A DNA stretch of 64,000 nucleotides from Hypericum androsaemum (Eukaryota > Streptophyta > Magnoliopsida > Malpighiales > Hypericaceae): NCBI GenBank assembly GCA_963995505.1, contig OZ023184.1, positions 1,922,001 to 1,986,000 on the forward strand, given 5' to 3'. The notes beneath the pieces are model-generated. The model had not been told where the DNA came from, did no database searches, and saw nothing but the letters and a program-made list of their open reading frames with translations. The stretch's first letter is position 1, and each line of letters starts with the position of its first letter. The position numbers and the translations under genes were made by a program. This document shows, piece after piece, positions 15,101-28,146 of this stretch.

Positions 15101-16700
15101 AAAGAGGTTATTGTGAAAACTAAGAACATGTTAAAGAACCACTTTGACATGAAAGATATGGGTCTGGACAATCCAAGAGGCATTGTCCTGTCCAGATGCT
15201 CCTCTCTAGAAGGAAGCTATCAATAGTGAGATAGAATCCATTATGCAAAACTACACGTGGAAAATCGTGGATCTCCCACCGGGCTGCAAACCTTTGGGAT
15301 GCAGGTGGATCCTAAAAAGGAAATACAAAGCTGATGGATCAATCGAAAAGTACAAAGCTCGATTGGTAGCTAAGGAGTTCAAACAGAAGGAGGGATATGA
15401 TTTCTTTAACACGTATTCACCGGTCACAAGAATCACATTAATTAGAGTACTCATAGCTGTTACAGCACTCTATAACCTCGAGATCCACCAAATGGATGTA
15501 AAAACAGCTTTCCTAAATGGAGAACTGGAAGAGGAGATATACATGGAGCAACCTAAAGGGTTTGTGGCTCCCGGTCAAGAGCATAAAGTGTGTCGACTAG
15601 TCAAGTCACTATACGGGCTAAAACAAGCGCCGAAACAGTGGCACGAGAAGTTTGACAGAACAATGCTGTCAAATAAATTTAAGATCAATGAGTGCGATAA
15701 ATGTGTTTACATTAAGGGCACACCTGAAGCTTACGTAATTGTATGTCTCTACGTAGATGACTTACTAATTATGGGAAGCAATAAAGAGGTTATTGTGAAA
15801 ACTAAAAACATGTTAAAGAACTACTTTGACATGAAAGATATGGGTCTGGCAGATGTCATACTAGGAATAAAAATTTCTAGGAAAGCTGACGAAATTATCT
15901 TGACGCAATCCTACTACGTGGAGAGCGTGCTCAAGAAATTTGATGCTTTTGACAAACCTCCGGTTAAGACTCCAGTAGATTTGAATCTACACTTAGCCAA
16001 GAATCGAGGGGACCCAGTATCTCAAACGAGGTATGCATAAATTATCGGGAGCTTGATGTATTTAACAAACTGCACACGTCCTGATATTGCTTACTCAGTT
16101 AGTAAGCTTAGTAGATTCACAAGTAATCCAGGGAAGGATCACTGGCTAGCTCTGGAAAGGGTTTTACGGTACTTAAAACATACCATAAACTATGGCATAC
16201 ATTATGCTAAATATTCAGCTGTATTAGAAGGATACAGTGACGCAAACTGGATATCAGACACTAAGGACTCCAAATCCACGAGTGGATACGTATTCACCAT
16301 AGGAGGAGGAGTTGTGTCTTGGAAGTCCTCTAAACAAACGTGCATAGCTCGATCCACCATGGAGTCGGAGTTTATAGCGCTAGACAAAGCTGGGGAAGAA
16401 GCTGAATGGCTCAGAAACTTCCTAGAGGATATTCAGTGCTGGAGCAAACCGGTGCCTCCCGTATTGATACATTGTTATAGCATGTCTGCAATCGGTAGAG
16501 CACAAAGTACATTGTACAACGGAAAGTCTCGACATATCCGTCGGATACATAATACCGTTAGACAGTTGATCTTTAGTGGGGTGATCACCATTAATTACAT
16601 AAAGTCCAAGGACAACTTTGCTGATCCTTTTACGAAAGAAATCAATAGAGATCAAATGTACAATGCAGTAAGGGGAATGGGATTAAAATCCATACACTAA
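12140..16700 (+). pseudogene. E1 gag-pol polyprotein, broken
   Basis: The gag frame opens with MASTSSAPIPG at 12140 but meets TGA at 12269 and TAA at 12281, then is open from 12284 to 13822. Seen in order: gag core, basic Lys-rich tract, CCHC zinc knuckle [14 protein letters not shown] (about 12890-12931), aspartic protease DTG (13052-13060), integrase HHCC (WHGRLGHVN) and catalytic core, RT with YVDD (copy 1 near 15067, copy 2 near 15749), RNase H, and an end near 16700. Further stops: 13823 TGA, 13916 TAA, 13946 TGA, 14291 TAA, 14525 TAG, 14624 TAG, 16038 TAA. Several sit where CGA, CAA or TGG codons are expected, consistent with C-to-T decay of methylated DNA. It cannot encode a full polyprotein. 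Confidence 0.93.
14486..15849 (+). repeat. 682-bp tandem duplication of the RT region inside E1
   Basis: The block 14486-15167 is repeated at 15168-15849. Phrases such as aatccaagaggcattgtcc (14488 and 15170) recur at a constant 682-bp offset, and the join falls after ggtctgg. By eye there are roughly two dozen differences, mostly transitions. Copy 1 has a stop (14624) where copy 2 keeps Trp. The duplication puts two partial RT domains in series. Confidence 0.92.
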
Positions 16701-17233
16701 AGAACGTCCATAGCGGTAACTCAACCATAATGAGTAGAGATCCCACAAACTTGGTTCAATGAGACAACTAAGTTATGGAGGGTTCAGTTAATCACCTAGA
16801 ACCTATCTCATTCTCAGAAGCTGCCCAGGTATTAACCTGCAAAGGTGTGGTAAGGTTAAGCGTTACGCTTTTAATAATTCCTATACCTTGATAAAGGTGG
16901 AGTATGGCAGGATATTCCTGATAGGAGATCACCTATGTAAGTATGAAGTGAGGCCGCTTCAAATGGGAAAAATACTTATGAACCCAAGAAACAGTCCATG
17001 GCCGAAACGGACACAACGTGAGAACCCAAATATACTAGGGTTATTATTGTGTAAATGTTATTGTCTTGGTTTACGCCAAAAGCTGACGGTTCAAGACATC
17101 ACGTTCACCGAGCAGCGAGTAAATTCGATAACATATTACTAGAGAAGGTTCAAAGCCACAAGCTACCTGTCTCAATGCAATAATAACACGTCAGAACTTT
17201 GGATTAGAGTCTGCATGCATTAATCATCATTCA
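16701..17233 (+). other. E1 non-coding segment between RNase H and the PPT
   Basis: About 530 bp with no supported ORF. The equivalent spacer in E2 is 58921-59507 and shares phrases (for example tatggcaggata and gagatcacctat), so it is an inherited 3' untranslated part of the retrotransposon RNA. Confidence 0.7.
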
Positions 17234-17243
17234 TGTGGGGGAT
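17234..17243 (+). promoter_or_regulatory. E1 polypurine tract
   Basis: tgtgggggat directly precedes the 3' LTR. The same string precedes the E2 3' LTR, linking the two elements to one lineage. Confidence 0.85.
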
Positions 17244-18096
17244 TGTTGGGTTTGAATAAAAATTCAATGCAAGCCCAAAGTGGAAAGGCCCAAAGTGGAG
17301 GCCCAAAAGGGAAATAAAAAGTGCAATCCCACATTGGAAAGTGGCACCAACATTTTCTAGTTTATAAGGAGGAAATCCTTGTTGACTAGGAAATAAGTTG
17401 ACCACCAGGAGGGAAAGCCAATTCGGACCGTGATGAGGATGGTGCGTAGCACCATCCGAGCACGAGCACGAGCACGAGCACGATCGTGCTCGTGCTCGCG
17501 CTCGCGCGTGTGCGTGTGCGTGTGCGCATGGCACATTGGTCGCAATGGGCGCAATGGGTGCTTTAGGCACGACGAGCAGGAATGTGCAGGAGACTTCCAG
17601 AAGGCCGAAGGGGTGCGAGATCCATCGGGAAAGGGCGCCAGCGCAGCCTGGGCGCCCCTAGAAGGATCCAGAAGCCACCGAAGGGCCACGAGCGCAGCCA
17701 GCCAGCCTGCTGGCCGAGCGGACGCGGCCCTTCGGGGTGGCTGCCTCCCTGCCTCCTCCAGCCTATAAATAGGCCTGCCCCTTGCCATAATCCCTCATCC
17801 CAGCAGCAAGTGCATCCATAGCATTGTTGTCTTCTCCTCTCCCCCCGTTCTTCACTTCAAGAAAGTCCGTCCGAAAGTTCTGGATATATAAGGGTTCGCC
17901 CGAAAGTTTCGAGATACGTGTGCAACGTTCTTGGAAATGCCCTAAACAGTCGTTGTATCTTGGGGACGATTGCCAAAGCCCGTACCGCACTGAAATATAC
18001 GGGGCAATCTCGTCTTACGGAGAAAGTGTCCAACACTTGCCTCGACTGCTGGACTGCCGTAGATCCTAATCAAGTACACCACTCCGACAAACAACA
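17244..18096 (+). repeat. E1 3' LTR
   Basis: Matches the 5' LTR from tgttgggtttgaat to caaacaaca. It carries an expanded GAGCAC tract that turns into its own inverse (GTGCTC) around 17455-17510, forming a GC-rich near-palindrome upstream of the TATA box. Confidence 0.93.
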
Positions 18097-18101
18097 ATAA
18101 T

Positions 18102-18631
18102 TACTCTAAAATAATATTTTTCTCTGGTCTCAATGATATCATTTTAAAGAGATTTTACTGTATGTAGATTTCTGTTTAACGAGGATTCGAAATGCTTTCA
18201 ATGGTATTGAGCACAATATTGTATCTTATTTTATTTATACCACTTCGTATCTGGTCTAGTAAATCAATTAATCCAGGTTCGAGTTTGGATAAGACTTTTG
18301 AAAAAATTTCCAACAAATATTTATCCGCGATGATTTTTAAGAACTCGAAATCAAAATTTGGTCAAATTAATAATTTCATCTAAGTACTAGTCATTCCGGA
18401 TGAAAAAATAGGGAGTATAAAACAATTAAGGCTTGGGTACCATTGTGCAAAGCCCTTTCAACGCAGGCCCGCTCCCTATCTTATCAAACAAATCAATTTC
18501 ACACGGTCTAACGAAAATTGGACCGCCCCGCCCCCGAATTCAAATATACATCCCTTTCTCTCTCTAATAATAATTCTCTCTCTTCCACTCAATCTCCGAT
18601 CTCCTCTCCTGCCGCTCCCAAGCTGAACCGG
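18102..18631. other. Intergenic, promoter region of the 18632 gene
   Basis: AT-rich until about 18460, then a CT-rich leader (18550-18610) typical of a plant 5' UTR. No TATA box could be placed with confidence. Confidence 0.5.
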
Positions 18632-21600
18632 ATGAGCGAGTCGGAGGAACGGCTGGCTTTGGACGATCGGAGGCTGAGCCTCATCGACGTCTCCTTCGAG
18701 GATGACTGCCTCTACGCCTCCCCTCCTCGTCACCCGCTAGGTATCCAATTTAAGACTCAATCTGTTAGCTCTTTAATTTATCATCAGATTTGACCTAATT
18801 ACTCTTTGTGGCGGTTTGTTCTTTCTAGCTTGTCGGGACGCGGGATTGGATGGGGAAGGTGCGGGTTCGACTGATGGTACGATGTCGTTTGGGGCTGCAG
18901 GGGCGCAAGTCCCCGAATCGCCCGAGGTTATGAGCCAGAATGGGAAGTTCAACCTGCGGAAGAGTTTGGCCTGGGACAGCGCTTTCTTCACCTGCGCAGG
19001 TGCGGGTTTGTTCGATTGATTTTATGCTATTCTTCCGTGGTTTATTGATGTTGGTGGTGTTTGTTTAGGTGTTCTGGAGCCCGAAGAGTTGTCGTGCATG
19101 ATTGGGGGAGCGCAGAAAGGCGTGAGATGTGCTTTGCCTGGGATCGAAGAGGATATACGCATATCTACCGAGTCGATATCTACATTGGCTAGTGACTGTT
19201 TGGCGTCGGAGACACTGGAGGCTGACTTGTTCGAGGATGTACGTGCATCAATTCAGAGGTCCGGCAGAGTTGCTGATGCTGCTTCTGGTAATGGTAGTGG
19301 GAGCGGATCTCGTAGCTCAGAAAGAAGAAAGGATAGCCAATGTAATGGTTTCAATTCTAATATAAATAGATCATCCGTTGGAGTTTAGATTAGTTCATTT
19401 TTTCACATGATTTTTCTTTCTGATTGCGTGAAATAACTGTGTCTAACCCTTTTCAGCCGCAAAGACAGTGGATACTACTCACAATAAGGTACACTCAATG
19501 CCCGTGATCAATCTTTTCTATTGATTGAAAAGGATCTAGGAGCACCATGTCAATGGATGCAAGTAGTCTTTTGTGACCATATCAATCTTCAGCAATCTTG
19601 GTAGAAAATGTTGTGCTTTTTTGGTGGTCGAGGAAAACGTTTTCTCACCTTTCCTTTGAACTATGGCTTTTTTATATATCTTTGCTCGAAATGAGCACTC
19701 CCCTTGTACTCAGTTTTGTCATGCTCGTGTAACATTCTTTCTAGTTGAAGGCCAAACCTACAGCAGACAAGCTAAATGTTAGCCATGGATTTGGGAAGCT
19801 CAGAAAACAAGTCTCTGGTAATGCTCAAGGTTCTCAGGTATGTCATTAGTTTTGTCACTGTAGGCAATGTTTCTCTAAATCTACTTGTAACTGCTTGTAT
19901 CTTGATATTAATGGCATCTTCATGAGACAAAATCATCTTTCTTTACTACCCTTGGCCTTGGCAATTTCTTTCACTTGAACGGCATAATCTATCCCACGAG
20001 GAGCATTTCTTAACCAGCATTTCTGCTATTTGCCAATATGAAGGGGGATTTAACTTCTCTCGCTAAGCCACCCAAGGCAGTAGGCAGACTCAGTTCTAAC
20101 ATGATACCGACAGCAAAACGAGCATCCATAGGTGTCAACCAAGTCAAGGTTGAAAGAGGTGTCAGCAAAAGTTCCGGTGTCAACTTGAATAGCGCCAAAA
20201 ACATTAATGGTACTGTTTCTGGAACGTTTCTTCAGCTATTAACTGGCTTACAGTCTAGGCTATCATCTTTGTAATTGCAGGTAAAACAGGCAAGGCAGCT
20301 GCTTCCTCTGGTGCACCAAACACTCTTCCTCGGCCTTCTAAACCATCTTCGGTGTCACAAACTGCAAACAGGAGAGAGCTAACAATGTCCTCCTCATCCG
20401 AAAGCTTGTCATCTGAGTGTAGCAATAAATCATACTCAAGTTCTAAGAGCAGTAGTCATTCTACTTCGCGTTTGATTGCACAAAATGCATTGAGGTTGGG
20501 ATCAAAAAGCAAAAATCAGTCTACTGTTCCTCCTGTCTTGTCTCATTTGAAGTCTGCGAGCAAGCTATCCTCTACTGTATCACCTACTAGCTCTGTTAGT
20601 GAATGGTCCTCGGGATCACTATCACCGACTTCTACGCTCAACAAAACTTCCATTGGAGCAAGACCTAGCAATGAAGCTACCTCGTGTAAAAGTCATGTCA
20701 TGATAGGCTCTCAGAACCCCTCAGGAGAAGGAAGCACTGATGTGGCTGAACAGTCAAGTCGAAACAACAAAAGAGTTTCAACTGGAAGCAGTAAACTTCT
20801 TCGTCCAGACTCTATCAAGCCAACAGGCCTCCGAATGCCATCGCCAAAAATTGGGTTTTTCGATGGGGTCAGTTTCATTTTAGTTTTCTTAGTGCTATGC
20901 AGTTGCTCTTAAAAGTTGTGGCATTTTTTCAAGGTTCCTATAAATGAGGACTTCAGTCAAATATTATTAGGTCGTATTTGGTAATCTGATTTGCCTAAGT
21001 TCTCCTTCCTTATGTTATCCGCATGTTCTGCTTAAGGTTTGGACCAGGGGTACTTATGATTTTAATGGTATGCTTTGCAGGGAAGGTCTTCTGTTCAGAC
21101 TCCTACGCGTAGTCCAGCTGTGGCAAATGGGCTCTCAAGATCTTCTCTGGAAAGGTTTAGTCCGAGTGACAGGTCAAACAAGACAAAGCTTGGAAAGCTT
21201 CAACCTGTTAGAACTCTAACTGCCGTTAGGAGCCCCAAACTTGATCATCCACAGCCTGCCTTGGGAGGAAAATTGAAAGCTTCGCCACCTATTAAGAAAT
21301 CCTCAAGTTCCACAGTAGACGTATGTGACACATTCAAGAATGAGCTTGGCAAGTCTCCTGAAATTCGGAATACATCATCTCCTGGGACAGAAGGAAGTAA
21401 TCAACACAACACAGACAAACTTGTGGCAAAGGATCGAGGTTTTGAGTGGAAAGGGAACGAAGGGAGTCAGGAAAGCAAGAGTGATGCCCACAGAAAAGAT
21501 GTAGCAATTACTACCATCAACAGAGGAGCAGACGACGGGAGCGATAAAGGCTCCTCTGAAGTTGAGAACTCGCTGACAGAGCAGAAACTTGGAAACATGG

Positions 21601-21686
21601 CAGATTCTCCCGCAGTAGAGGTGCGACAAGCATCACCTGATCAGGAGAAACTCCCAACGTCAACAAAATCTCTTGCTCCCTTATAG
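18632..21686 (+). CDS. Ser-rich plant protein of unknown function ('SLAWDSAFFT...GVLEPEEL' family)
   Basis: Eight exons with consistent phases: 18632-18740, 18829-18999, 19069-19341, 19457-19488, 19745-19837, 20044-20209, 20281-20867, 21081-21686 (678 residues). Start chosen at MSESEERLALDD, the first ATG after the CT-rich leader. The N-terminal part holds an acidic LIDVSFEDDCLY motif and the conserved block LRKSLAWDSAFFT followed, across an intron, by GVLEPEELSCMI. The middle is a long low-complexity Ser/Lys/Thr region, then GLRMPSPKIGFFDG, a block I recall from a plant-specific family annotated only as Ser-rich or mucin-like. No catalytic motif, signal peptide or membrane segment is visible. 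The protein looks largely disordered. Function is not known to me; a cytoskeletal or cell-cycle scaffold role would be speculation. Confidence 0.85.
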
Positions 21687-23328
21687 CTCGACTCTGCTAG
21701 TAAAGGCGTCGATCATTATGTTCATTGCATGAGTTAGCAACCATGTCTGGTTTGTAATGAGAGCTAAGACTATCCCCTGTACTTTGAGCTAAACTATGTA
21801 TGTTGTTCCTGATGCGGATCCTGAAGTTGTCTTGCTGCTGATACTGTTGCTGCCGAATGTAATGTAGCTGTGCAGCCAGCCAGTACCTTGGGATATATGC
21901 TTATTGGATATGAGACAATTACGTGTGGATTTTGTGAGGGACTTTTGTCGCACACTAATTTTGTCACGCAAGTTGTTCGTGCAGCACTCGGACTCTCGCT
22001 AACTCTTTTTCTCTTTCAACTCTCTAAGTTAAGATCACAAAGAAAGAGAGAACAACACAAGTATAAACCGAGTGTGGAAATACTTAATGTATTACTTAAT
22101 TGTTGGATGATTTACAAAGGAGAGGAGGTTCTTTTATGTACGATTGTCGGAAACGTTGATATTTTTTTCCGGATTTTTCAGGGTTCAACTATTTTATGTT
22201 ACGGGTAATAAGCTTTTTTTTTGTCTTCTTATTTGATAGTATTTGTTGGTTAAAATAATAAGGCGAAAAGTGTTTAATCTAAACTCTAGAATATTACCCT
22301 CCGTATTGTATGAATCACCGCAAGATAGGTGTCGGGGATCAATTTGAATCTTAGCCATAACCACAAGTACCGCATTCGACATTGCAATCCGAACAAAGGC
22401 CTAATGGTACAAACATTACATTAGCAATGGATCAGTTAAACTACTGGTAGATTAATATCAATCAATAAAACCCAAGTAAACAAGGAAGACTATTTTTTGG
22501 AGGTAAATGAGGAAGGCTTGATACAAGATTTTTGGAAAATTTTGAGAACTAAACCATACACAGGGATGATCTAAATTCTCAGAAATACTAGTGCAAGCAA
22601 CTAAGGCACCACACGAACTCCAACCCTATTTAGGAAATGCCACTTGGGTTAGGGGCACCCAACTCCTGTTGAATTGCACTGACCCAATTGGAAAGAATCA
22701 CTCGAAAATAACGATAATTCATTATCTAGAATAAGCGTACTGTCATAAGAACTATAATATTTTTATTCGTAGGACTTAAATCTTTAAGATTTTAAATCAT
22801 TGACCATTTCTCATTGTCTAAATCTTATTGGTGTCCAAGTTAATTCATTTGTGAATGCTTACAGATTAATACATGGCATTTGATCAAACATGGTTAGAGG
22901 AACAGCCGAATGGAATAGCATCCTTAAAAATTGTAATTCTTAACCGAATTGAGGAATTAGAACTTCGTCTGTCGGGATCTTTTCTTTCATTAATTAGGCT
23001 AATTATTCCCATCTACCGAAGCCATAACCCCTCCCCACACTAGAATTCAACTTCGTCTATCGAAACATACTGATAGATAGCGCATCGAAAGAGCAGCAGC
23101 TATGACAGAATACAACTAGGCAAATCCAGTTGACTGCGAGTACCTAATCCGCTAACTCGAATTGAATTAAGAGAGATCCTAAAAGCAGGCAAGCAAATTA
23201 ATGCATCCAAATAACAATAAGCAGACCAAAACTTGTTTAGATTATCCGGTACCAAAGATATAGAAAAGATCCCGCGTCTCAGAAAACATCAACAGCCTGT
23301 TGGCCAAAAAGGACAATCCATTAATTAC
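21687..23328. other. 3' UTR and intergenic DNA
   Basis: About 250-300 bp of probable 3' UTR, then AT-rich sequence. Nothing coding is supported. The last part (about 23200-23328) is the likely 3' UTR of RPS23 on the other strand. Confidence 0.55.
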
Positions 23329-24249
<921 letters not shown>

Positions 24250-24289
24250 GGTTGCTGAGGTGAAGTTCCTCGACGGCGACTGAGCTTGG

Positions 24290-24490
24290 TAGGGTTTCGG
24301 GGAGAGCGGAGAGAGAGAGAGAAGTTCAGCCTCCAACAAACTTAAACCCTAGTTTCTGCGGAGTGAGATGCTATTTATTTAAATAGAGGCTTTAGGGCAA
24401 ATCCATTTGGTCTCGGCGGCCAGAATTTTGATTTGGGCTATCTTCTGTGGGCCTTATTGGGCCAGAAGCACTCGTGACTATTCGGCCCAC
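24290..24490 (-). promoter_or_regulatory. RPS23 promoter with telo-boxes and site II motifs
   Basis: Telo-box sequences: TAGGGTTT at 24290-24297 and AAACCCTA at 24344-24351. Site II TGGGCC at 24448-24453 and 24458-24463, plus its complement GGCCCA at 24484-24489. The combination of telo-box and site II is the classic co-regulation signature of plant ribosomal protein genes (TCP and PURA binding, established knowledge). Confidence 0.8.
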
Positions 24491-25563
24491 GTTTGGATCC
24501 ATGTGACTAAACTTTTGGACTAAGCAGAAAACTGGATCTGGGTCCATTGATATCCTTATTTTTCTTTTTTTGGACTATTGCCGCATTTTTTTTTTTTCTT
24601 GAGGTGGGGAGCATTTGTTTTCAATTTTAATTATTTTTTTATAAGTATATTTTTGTTGTGACCTGGGGTTGAACTCGATCACTTCCAAGTTCTCACCCCA
24701 TTCTTCTCTTATATTACTAGAGCAAATGCCTTTTTGGTTTCAATTTTGATATCCTTATTTATCACTAATCAGTATTTATTAACAAAACATTTTTTCCATC
24801 ATTACGATTTATTTAGATATTATTAGAATGTGCAATAATGCGGCAATCATTTTCAAATTATCCTAAATTAGTTAAACAGTTAAAGAGTAGGTTGTATAGC
24901 ATTTTTATGAAATCGTGCATTTCTCCTAATACTTCAACCTTTCCAGAAAAGTTGGCCACTAATTTCAGAAAAGTGTAGTTACAACAAGTCTACGGCTTCT
25001 TTTTTGCTGCAGTACATCTCAGTTGCCAAAAAAATTGACTTTTTTTCCCATTAGAGACAAAAGGGCAGAGCTAGTAATTCATTGTCCTATTTGTGGAAGC
25101 ATGAAATGTAGTATTTACCGTATTAAATGGTGAATGAGTTGTTCTTTTATAATAAAGAGATCTCGAATTTGAATTCTTGAAAATAATATAATATTAAATA
25201 TTTTTTATAAAAATTTTATGATCATTCAAAAATTTTATTGATTTATAGTAATAATTTTTATGAATAATAAAATATTAATATTAAGAGTCGCTATTACTGG
25301 ATACTAACTCAAAATTGAGGATTAGGCCAGCATTTAAGCAACTAGCAATTCCAGGGTGGCGAGAGGTCTGGACAAATGTGGTAGGTGGAATCTTTTCAGG
25401 CTTTAATAAAGAGGCGGCGTGACTCCTGGTGGGGTTCAAATTCAGTGGGGATAGGGTAATCTCCACTGAAAAGGATAGGAGCAATATTAGAAATATAATA
25501 ATTAAAATAAATAAAAAATATCAGCAAAATAATACAAATTATGGAAATACAAGTATGAAAATA
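24491..25563. other. Intergenic AT-rich DNA
   Basis: Poly-T runs and AT-rich sequence without a supported gene or clear terminal repeats. Confidence 0.5.
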
Positions 25564-25952
25564 TTGGTTTCCATTCTCTCGGATATTGGTTTTCATCTTC
25601 TATGCTATTGGTTTCATTTTACTATGATATTGGTTTCATTCTACTATGATATTGGTTTCCATCTTCTATGTTATTGGTTTCATTCTACTATGATATTAGT
25701 TTCATTCTACTATGATATTGGTTTCCATCTTCTCGGATATTGGTTTCATTCTACTATGACATTGGTTTCATTCTACTATGATATTGGTTTCATTCTACCG
25801 TGATATTGGTTTTCATCTTCTCCAATATTGGTATCCCATTATAAGTAAAAATGTATATCATTTGAATGTATTGGTTTTATTCTTCTCGAATATTGGTATC
25901 ATCGTTCTAGGATATTGGTATCATTATACTTTAATATTGGTATCATTTCATC
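25564..25952. repeat. Minisatellite, 22-bp unit, about 16 copies
   Basis: Nearly every 22 bp a unit starts with ttggtttcat or ttggtatcat and ends tatgata or cggata. One unit near 25828 is longer and irregular. Because 22 is not a multiple of 3, any frame through it cycles with a 66-bp period, producing a repetitive apparent peptide that I do not consider a gene. The array abuts the MOS2-like pseudogene. Confidence 0.92.
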
Positions 25953-26690
25953 TATCTCTATCTTTGCTTCCAACAGTAGCAACAACATCAGGCTTATCAG
26001 CCATAAACCCTAACTCTAAATTACCAGCCCGCTTCTCATACTGCTTAACCTCCACGTCCTCCATGTTCTTGTTCCTCCCGACAACCTGCCCCTCCTTCCA
26101 CCCGTATCCCGCAAGCAACGCGGCCCCAAACCCCTCCACAGGCCGATCCTCAAACTCCTCCATCCCGCGGTGCTCCGGCAGGTTCTCCATATCGTACTTT
26201 AACTTCTCCAGCAGCATCCTCTCGGGATCCCCGCGCCCATCCCTCCCGCTCTTCTCGCAGACATTGAGACCGTACGTAATCCCCTCGTCTCTGTCATCGC
26301 CGGCGGTGGGGAGAGACTCCACGACGAAGCCGATCGCCTCGGAGTTGGCGGCCTCCATCAGCGGCAGCACCAGGTTCTTCATCCTCTTGGTGGGACGCCA
26401 CGTGTTCTGTATCGGAGCGATAACAGATTTCCCCTTGTCCGCGCCATCCTAGGATTTTTGAGGAATCGAATTCCGTAACGAATAGCTTGCTCTTGTTCTC
26501 CTTGTCGTTCCGTTCACCGTCAGCTTCGTGTCTGGGCCTGGTCCTAGAAGACGGGATCGTGAAGGAGAGCTTGGAAGAGGTGGTTTCCGCCGCCGCCGCC
26601 TCTTTAACCTTGGAGTCGAAAGCGGCGACGTATTGCTTGGCGTCGTCGTCTCGGGAAGGGGGGGGGGGGAATAAAAAAGAGAGGATTTTT
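25953..26690 (-). pseudogene. Truncated MOS2/GPKOW-like fragment (G-patch region)
   Basis: MOS2/GPKOW proteins are nuclear RNA-binding G-patch plus KOW proteins linked to splicing and miRNA processing. The minus strand shows KLSFTIPSSRTRP, FVTEFDSSK, then after a frame break NTWRPTKRMKNLVLPL, YGLNV and the G-patch core GFGAALLAGYGWKEGQVVGRN, ending near MADKPDVVAT. The two KOW domains expected downstream are missing because the copy stops at the minisatellite. A frameshift lies around 26443-26455, between FDSSK and NTWRPTKR. No introns are seen, so it could be a retrocopy or a segment of an intronless parent. Pseudogene status is firm; the parent locus is not in this window. Confidence 0.8.
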
Positions 26691-28146
26691 TTTTGGGATT
26701 ATATAGGAAAATGGTGGAACCCTAATGAGTATGTTTGGATAAAAACTCGAAAATACCCTCAACAGATTCTGACCATCAGATCTATAAAAAAAGAATTTGA
26801 TCAAATCTAATGGTCTAAATTTAGTCTATACCATGGGAACGACTTTTATGTAGTCCCCGCTGAATCCAAATCTCCAGTGGTGGGGTTCAAATAAAATAGT
26901 TGGTCTAAGCTTAATTAAAATAATTCGGCTCGTGAGTCGTGACTTCCGATAGTCTAGACTTTATACAAGAAAATAGTTGCTCGGTTGGTGGGGTATTTGT
27001 CCACTCTCCTAAATTGGACTTTTGCAAAAAATTTAGCACAATCACCGAATAAACGGATCCCAAGTTTAATAATCTGGGCTCGGAGGGGAGAGAGGGAAGA
27101 ATGAGAGAATGATGGTGCTTTTTAACAATTATAAATTAACTAAGGGAATTAATTTGGTAATTTGACAATTATAAATTAACTAGGAATTATTTTGGTAATT
27201 TGACGAGGAGTAACAATACTTTTATATGTAGGAAAGAAAAAAATCGAAGTAGCATCCTCATGTTTGGAGAAACAGCATCTTTTCGGCCACCTAGACTCGA
27301 AAATTAATGGAAGACTTTAAGTAATTTTAATTGTAAAAAATTTAAGTCATTTGATGAGTTTTAAATCACCAGGTACCAATGTAATTTTTGCGATATCACA
27401 TGATACCAAAGTAAAATTTTCTCATTAGTTAATAATGTTTAAAAATATAACCTTTTTTATTCTTAGACCCCTTTTTCGGCATTTTTTTCAAAATTTTACT
27501 TATACATTTAGAAAAAATATGTGAAATTGAAGAAAATAAATGGTTAATCTCCAAAATAACAATGAACAGAACCCATCCAAACATTTGTCACCACCGCCGT
27601 AACAAGCCTGAGAATGACAAGCCCAAACCGAGAAGACACGATCAAAATTGTTCCAATCTGCAGCCCAAATTATTATTTGGTGAAATTTTTGGTATCTAGA
27701 ATTGTTGAACTCTATTTTTATGATGGTCTTTCAACTATAATTTTTATATTAAAAAGACGATAGTACAATTATTGTGTTTTTAATTACTAATATAACATGG
27801 AGGTTATAAGAAGAATAACAGGGTTATGTTTAGTAATAATGCTAATATGAATTTATAGAAAAAACATGGACACTACAGGATTTATAAAATAAAAAAATAT
27901 ATAAAAAAAAATATAAGATTTATCCAATCAAAATAATAACTCACTTAAATTTTTTGTGTAACCCTTCTCAACTCTCTGTACAGTCAAAATATATATAAAA
28001 AATTAAAGGTATAAATTTTTACACCATGATTACACAAATTAGGATTTGAACCTTGACCTTCTTGAATTTGTACGCGCGTTGCAATAAACTAATTGATGAC
28101 GTCAATGAGGAGGCCCGGCTGTACAATCAAAGCATATAAATTTTTT
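26691..28146. other. Intergenic AT-rich DNA with a 40-bp tandem duplication
   Basis: acaattataaattaacta occurs at about 27125 and 27165 inside two about 40-bp copies (27125-27163, 27165-27203). A poly-G tract lies at 26660. No gene supported. Confidence 0.55.

Larger units (their letters stand above)
11193..18096 (+). mobile_element. Ty1/copia LTR retrotransposon E1, complete but decayed
   Basis: TG...CA long terminal repeats at 11193-12111 and 17244-18096 are flanked by a perfect 5-bp target duplication ATAAT (11188-11192 and 18097-18101). The interior has gag, protease, integrase, RT and RNase H in copia order, a purine-rich PPT (tgtgggggat, 17234-17243) and an internal tandem duplication. 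Multiple stops make it non-autonomous. Its primer-binding region is complementary to its own LTR (separate entries). Confidence 0.95.

Noticed and set aside
25429..25803. Long open frame with repeated FHLLCYWFHSTMILVSF-like peptide
   Set aside because: It is the translation of the 22-bp minisatellite; the periodicity explains the open frame and no gene context supports it.
25564..25952. CRISPR-like array
   Set aside because: Contiguous degenerate 22-bp tandem units without unique spacers in a plant nuclear genome: a minisatellite.
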